Shown: piece by piece, positions 30,859-32,517 of the stretch
How positions within the stretch are numbered: position 1 is the first letter of the stretch
Layout: the number at the start of each line of letters is the position of its first letter
NCBI GenBank assembly: GCA_030605675.1
Contig: JAUWHV010000124.1
Span: 1-32,517 of the forward strand
Direction of reading: 5' to 3'
Length of the DNA: 32,517 bases
From: Deltaproteobacteria bacterium
Lineage (GTDB): Bacteria; Desulfobacterota; Dissulfuribacteria; Dissulfuribacterales; UBA3076
The notes under the pieces: generated by a model
Told to the model about the DNA's origin: nothing
Databases searched by the model: none
What the model saw: the letters and a program-made list of their open reading frames with translations, nothing else
Position numbers and translations under genes: made by a program

Positions 30859-30887
30859 GTTTGATAAGATTTGATGTTTAGATTGCG

Positions 30888-31079
30888 CTAGACTTCCTCA
30901 ACGGTGATGGCGCCCGCTTCACAGACCTCTACACAGGTCTCACAGCCCAAACAGTCTTCCATCCTGGCGATTATTGGCCTTTCAGCCTCTTCGTCCCAGT
31001 CAAATACTTCAGACGGACAGTTGCCCACACACTCCTCGTCGCCTTGGCATTTATCAAAATCAATGGTAATCTCAAACAT
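30888..31079 (-). CDS. Ferredoxin III-like 7Fe/8Fe ferredoxin with Asp in the first cluster motif
   Basis: The 63-residue ferredoxin has a complete second motif, C43xxC46xxC49xxxC53, for a [4Fe-4S] cluster. In the first motif, C11xxD14xxC17xxxC21P, the second cysteine is aspartate. The same replacement is known in Desulfovibrio africanus ferredoxin III and at Asp14 of the Pyrococcus furiosus ferredoxin, where the cluster is [3Fe-4S] or a convertible [4Fe-4S] with a carboxylate ligand. AAGGAGG precedes the ATG at ideal distance. It lies downstream of the probable dsrN on the same strand, the usual place of the ferredoxin in sulfate-reducer dsr operons, suggesting an electron donor role in sulfite reduction. 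Confidence 0.92.
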   Translation of the reverse strand: MFEITIDFDKCQGDEECVGNCPSEVFDWDEEAERPIIARMEDCLGCETCVEVCEAGAITVEEV

Positions 31080-31423
31080 AACTTCCTCCTTTTTATGATA
31101 ATCAGTAAACCCACATATCTTGGCATTTAATTGCTTGGTTGTTCATATAGACGATGGGCATTCTTTTTGTCAACCCTGTTTACAAAATATTCGGCATCCT
31201 TCATTTTGTAGGTTACACTTTTTTCAAAGGTAACTATTCAGGTTGAAGGTTGAAGGCTGAAGACTGAAGTACTTCAACCATCTCGCAATGATCGAACAGA
31301 GATGAATCCCCCAAACTAATACTGCAATCTCGTCAGCCAACTCAAATGCCCGCAGTTATGTGTGATTCACGCATGATTTGTCCCTATTGGCCTTCTACCT
31401 TCAGTCTATTCACCTGATTACAA
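31080..31423. other. Intergenic region mostly occupied by a MITE-like element
   Basis: The part next to the ferredoxin is AT-rich leader sequence. From 31193 to beyond the probable dsrN stop lies a 259-bp inverted-repeat element. No gene is seen. Confidence 0.65.
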
Positions 31424-31451
31424 CTACTTTTGACTTGTCGTGAAGGATGCC
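31193..31451. mobile_element. MITE-like element reaching into the 3' end of the probable dsrN
   Basis: The left end is GGCATCCTTCAT (31193-31204) with the same inner sequence as 7213-7246. The right end is GTGAAGGATGCC (31440-31451). Its inner sequence, read in reverse, matches the left end of the copy at 3072: CAAG(C/T)CAAAAGTAGTT. The outside 8-mers are AAATATTC and CGATATTC, six of eight identical, a worn target duplication. Inside are GGTTGAA-type heptamers (31241-31268) and reverse-sense CCTTCNN heptamers (31391-31404). Confidence 0.8.
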
Positions 31452-32517
31452 CGATATTCGATAGCGATCTTAACCAGGCGGGTGGCCCATTCAGGGCGCT
31501 CAAGGGCGTGGATGTGGGTATAGGTTCCAAAGATATTTTTAAACACTATTCCTTCAAGTTGTCCGTCAAAGCCATGCCCCCTTACTACACGGCAGCTTAG
31601 TTTGCCTGATTTTTCTTTGTCCACCAGGACCGGTCTGGAGTAATGAAATTCATGGCCCCGTAATATTGTCCCTACATCATAAAAGGGATTCTGAGAGATA
31701 ACTTCAAGGGCGCTGTAACCGTGACCGACCGGCTTTTCACCAACAACAAAATCCCAACCAATGGCCCCTGCCATAGGATAGGTCCGTCCTTGCCAGACAA
31801 GTTGCCTGCCCAGATACATCAGGCCTCCGCACTCTGCATAGACAGGAAGTCCCTGATGTATAGCCTGATAGAGATCCCTTCTCATGGCTTCATTAGCTGA
31901 GAGGCGGGCAGCCTGTGTTTCAGGGAACCCCCCTCCTATATATAGTGCATCGAGTTCCGGCAATCCGCCACCTTGAAGGGAATCCAGGAATATGAGTTTT
32001 GCCCCGGCTTTCTCTAGGGCTTCAAGGTTTTCAGGGTAATAGAATTGAAAGGCCCCATCCTGGAGCACTCCTACAAGAGGCGTTTGTGACAAAGGGATTT
32101 CTTCTGCACCAGGAAATAATTCCATGGCATCCATACTGCCGAACTTCCATTCCCCGCTCTGATCAGCGATCTTTGCTAATGTATGGATATCCACTGACTC
32201 TGTCACCATCCGGCCTAGCCGGTCCAGGGCTTCGGCGGCCTGTGGGTGTTCTTCCCACGGAGTTACACCAAGATGGCGCATGGGGATAGGATCACCTTTC
32301 ATCCTTGGCAGGGCACCGAGTACGGAAATGCCTGTGTACTTTTCCACAGATTGCCTGACAATTGTTTCATGGCGCGATCCGGCTACATGGTTGAGTATCA
32401 CTCCCTCAATACGAAGTTCCGGATCAAGCCTCTGACAGCCCAGGACAAGGGCCGCGGCTGTCCTTGTCATTTTGGTGCAGTCCAAAACCAGAACAACAGG
32501 GGCATCTATCCACTTGG
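31424..32517 (-). CDS. dsrN: CbiA/CobB-family amidotransferase, probable DsrN siroheme amidase (5' end outside window)
   Basis: The frame is open to the window edge; the first visible codons read KWIDAPVVLVLDCTKM, a CbiA synthetase segment. Also visible are RIEGVILNHVAGSRH, PMRHLGVTP, and the glutaminase motifs LYIGGGFPE, YAECGGLMYLG (nucleophile cysteine), RGHEFHYSRP and GTYTHIHA. It is a paralog of the cobB at 25729. Position upstream of a ferredoxin III-like gene is that of dsrN in dsrABDN-fdx operons, where DsrN amidates siroheme of dissimilatory sulfite reductase. The last nine codons and the stop come from a MITE-like element end. A second cobyrinate synthase is the alternative reading. 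Confidence 0.75.
   Translation of the reverse strand, partial: KWIDAPVVLVLDCTKMTRTAAALVLGCQRLDPELRIEGVILNHVAGSRHETIVRQSVEKYTGISVLGALPRMKGDPIPMRHLGVTPWEEHPQAAEALDRLGRMVTESVDIHTLAKIADQSGEWKFGSMDAMELFPGAEEIPLSQTPLVGVLQDGAFQFYYPENLEALEKAGAKLIFLDSLQGGGLPELDALYIGGGFPETQAARLSANEAMRRDLYQAIHQGLPVYAECGGLMYLGRQLVWQGRTYPMAGAIGWDFVVGEKPVGHGYSALEVISQNPFYDVGTILRGHEFHYSRPVLVDKEKSGKLSCRVVRGHGFDGQLEGIVFKNIFGTYTHIHALERPEWATRLVKIAIEYRASFTTSQK

Overview
The window reads as a chromosomal segment of a Gram-negative, anaerobic, sulfate-reducing bacterium, most likely one of the Desulfobacterota (former Deltaproteobacteria). Supporting this are a complete-looking run of type II secretion genes, an RlpA-type outer-membrane lipoprotein, IHF-alpha, and, at the right edge, a CbiA/CobB-family amidotransferase followed by a ferredoxin with the CxxDxxC motif of Desulfovibrio africanus ferredoxin III. 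That pair is the usual downstream end of a dsrABDN operon, although dsrA and dsrB themselves lie outside the window. No phage, rRNA, CRISPR array or transposase is visible.

Layout. 1-1538 (minus): sugar-type ABC importer, a binding lipoprotein followed by a permease cut by the window edge. 1878-2132: small DUF2007-like protein. 2178-3026 (minus): RNase H-like exonuclease. 3353-5909: glycine-zipper lipoprotein and adenine deaminase. 6016-6904: HEXXH protein and FmdB-type zinc ribbon, closed by a strong terminator. 7384-8244: RlpA-SPOR protein. 8477-19201: type II secretion cluster in the order G-E-F-H-I-J-K-L-M-D-C, mostly with overlapping stops and starts. 19215-27377 (minus): a short Mth938-like gene, cobB, secDF, murA, moaA and fabD, all read in one direction. 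27690-29592: tRNA-Pro, a stand-alone IMP cyclohydrolase, aroD and ihfA. 29637-31079: tRNA-Leu (minus), ribF, and the ferredoxin (minus). 31424-32517 (minus): probable dsrN, cut by the window edge.

How the genes work together. The secretion cluster carries the secretin, ATPase, inner-membrane platform, all five pseudopilins and a GspC-like protein, but no prepilin peptidase, which must be encoded elsewhere. Most other genes are housekeeping: purine salvage and synthesis, shikimate pathway, flavin and molybdenum cofactors, corrin amidation, peptidoglycan precursor, fatty-acid initiation and Sec export.

The most unusual signal is in the spacers. Most of the longer ones, and several short ones, hold runs of 3-5 imperfect tandem 7- or 8-bp units. 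Many are followed by a reverse-complement run, so they form slipped hairpins. The unit sequence differs from spacer to spacer while the architecture stays the same. Two of these hairpins sit inside short elements with 12-bp terminal inverted repeats (GGCATCCTTCAT); one has a perfect 8-bp target duplication. Repeats also enter genes: they supply start regions for gspE and gspI, and the 3' ends of cobB, secDF and the probable dsrN. The octamer arrays at gspE and gspI are placed so that gain or loss of one unit would shift the reading frame.
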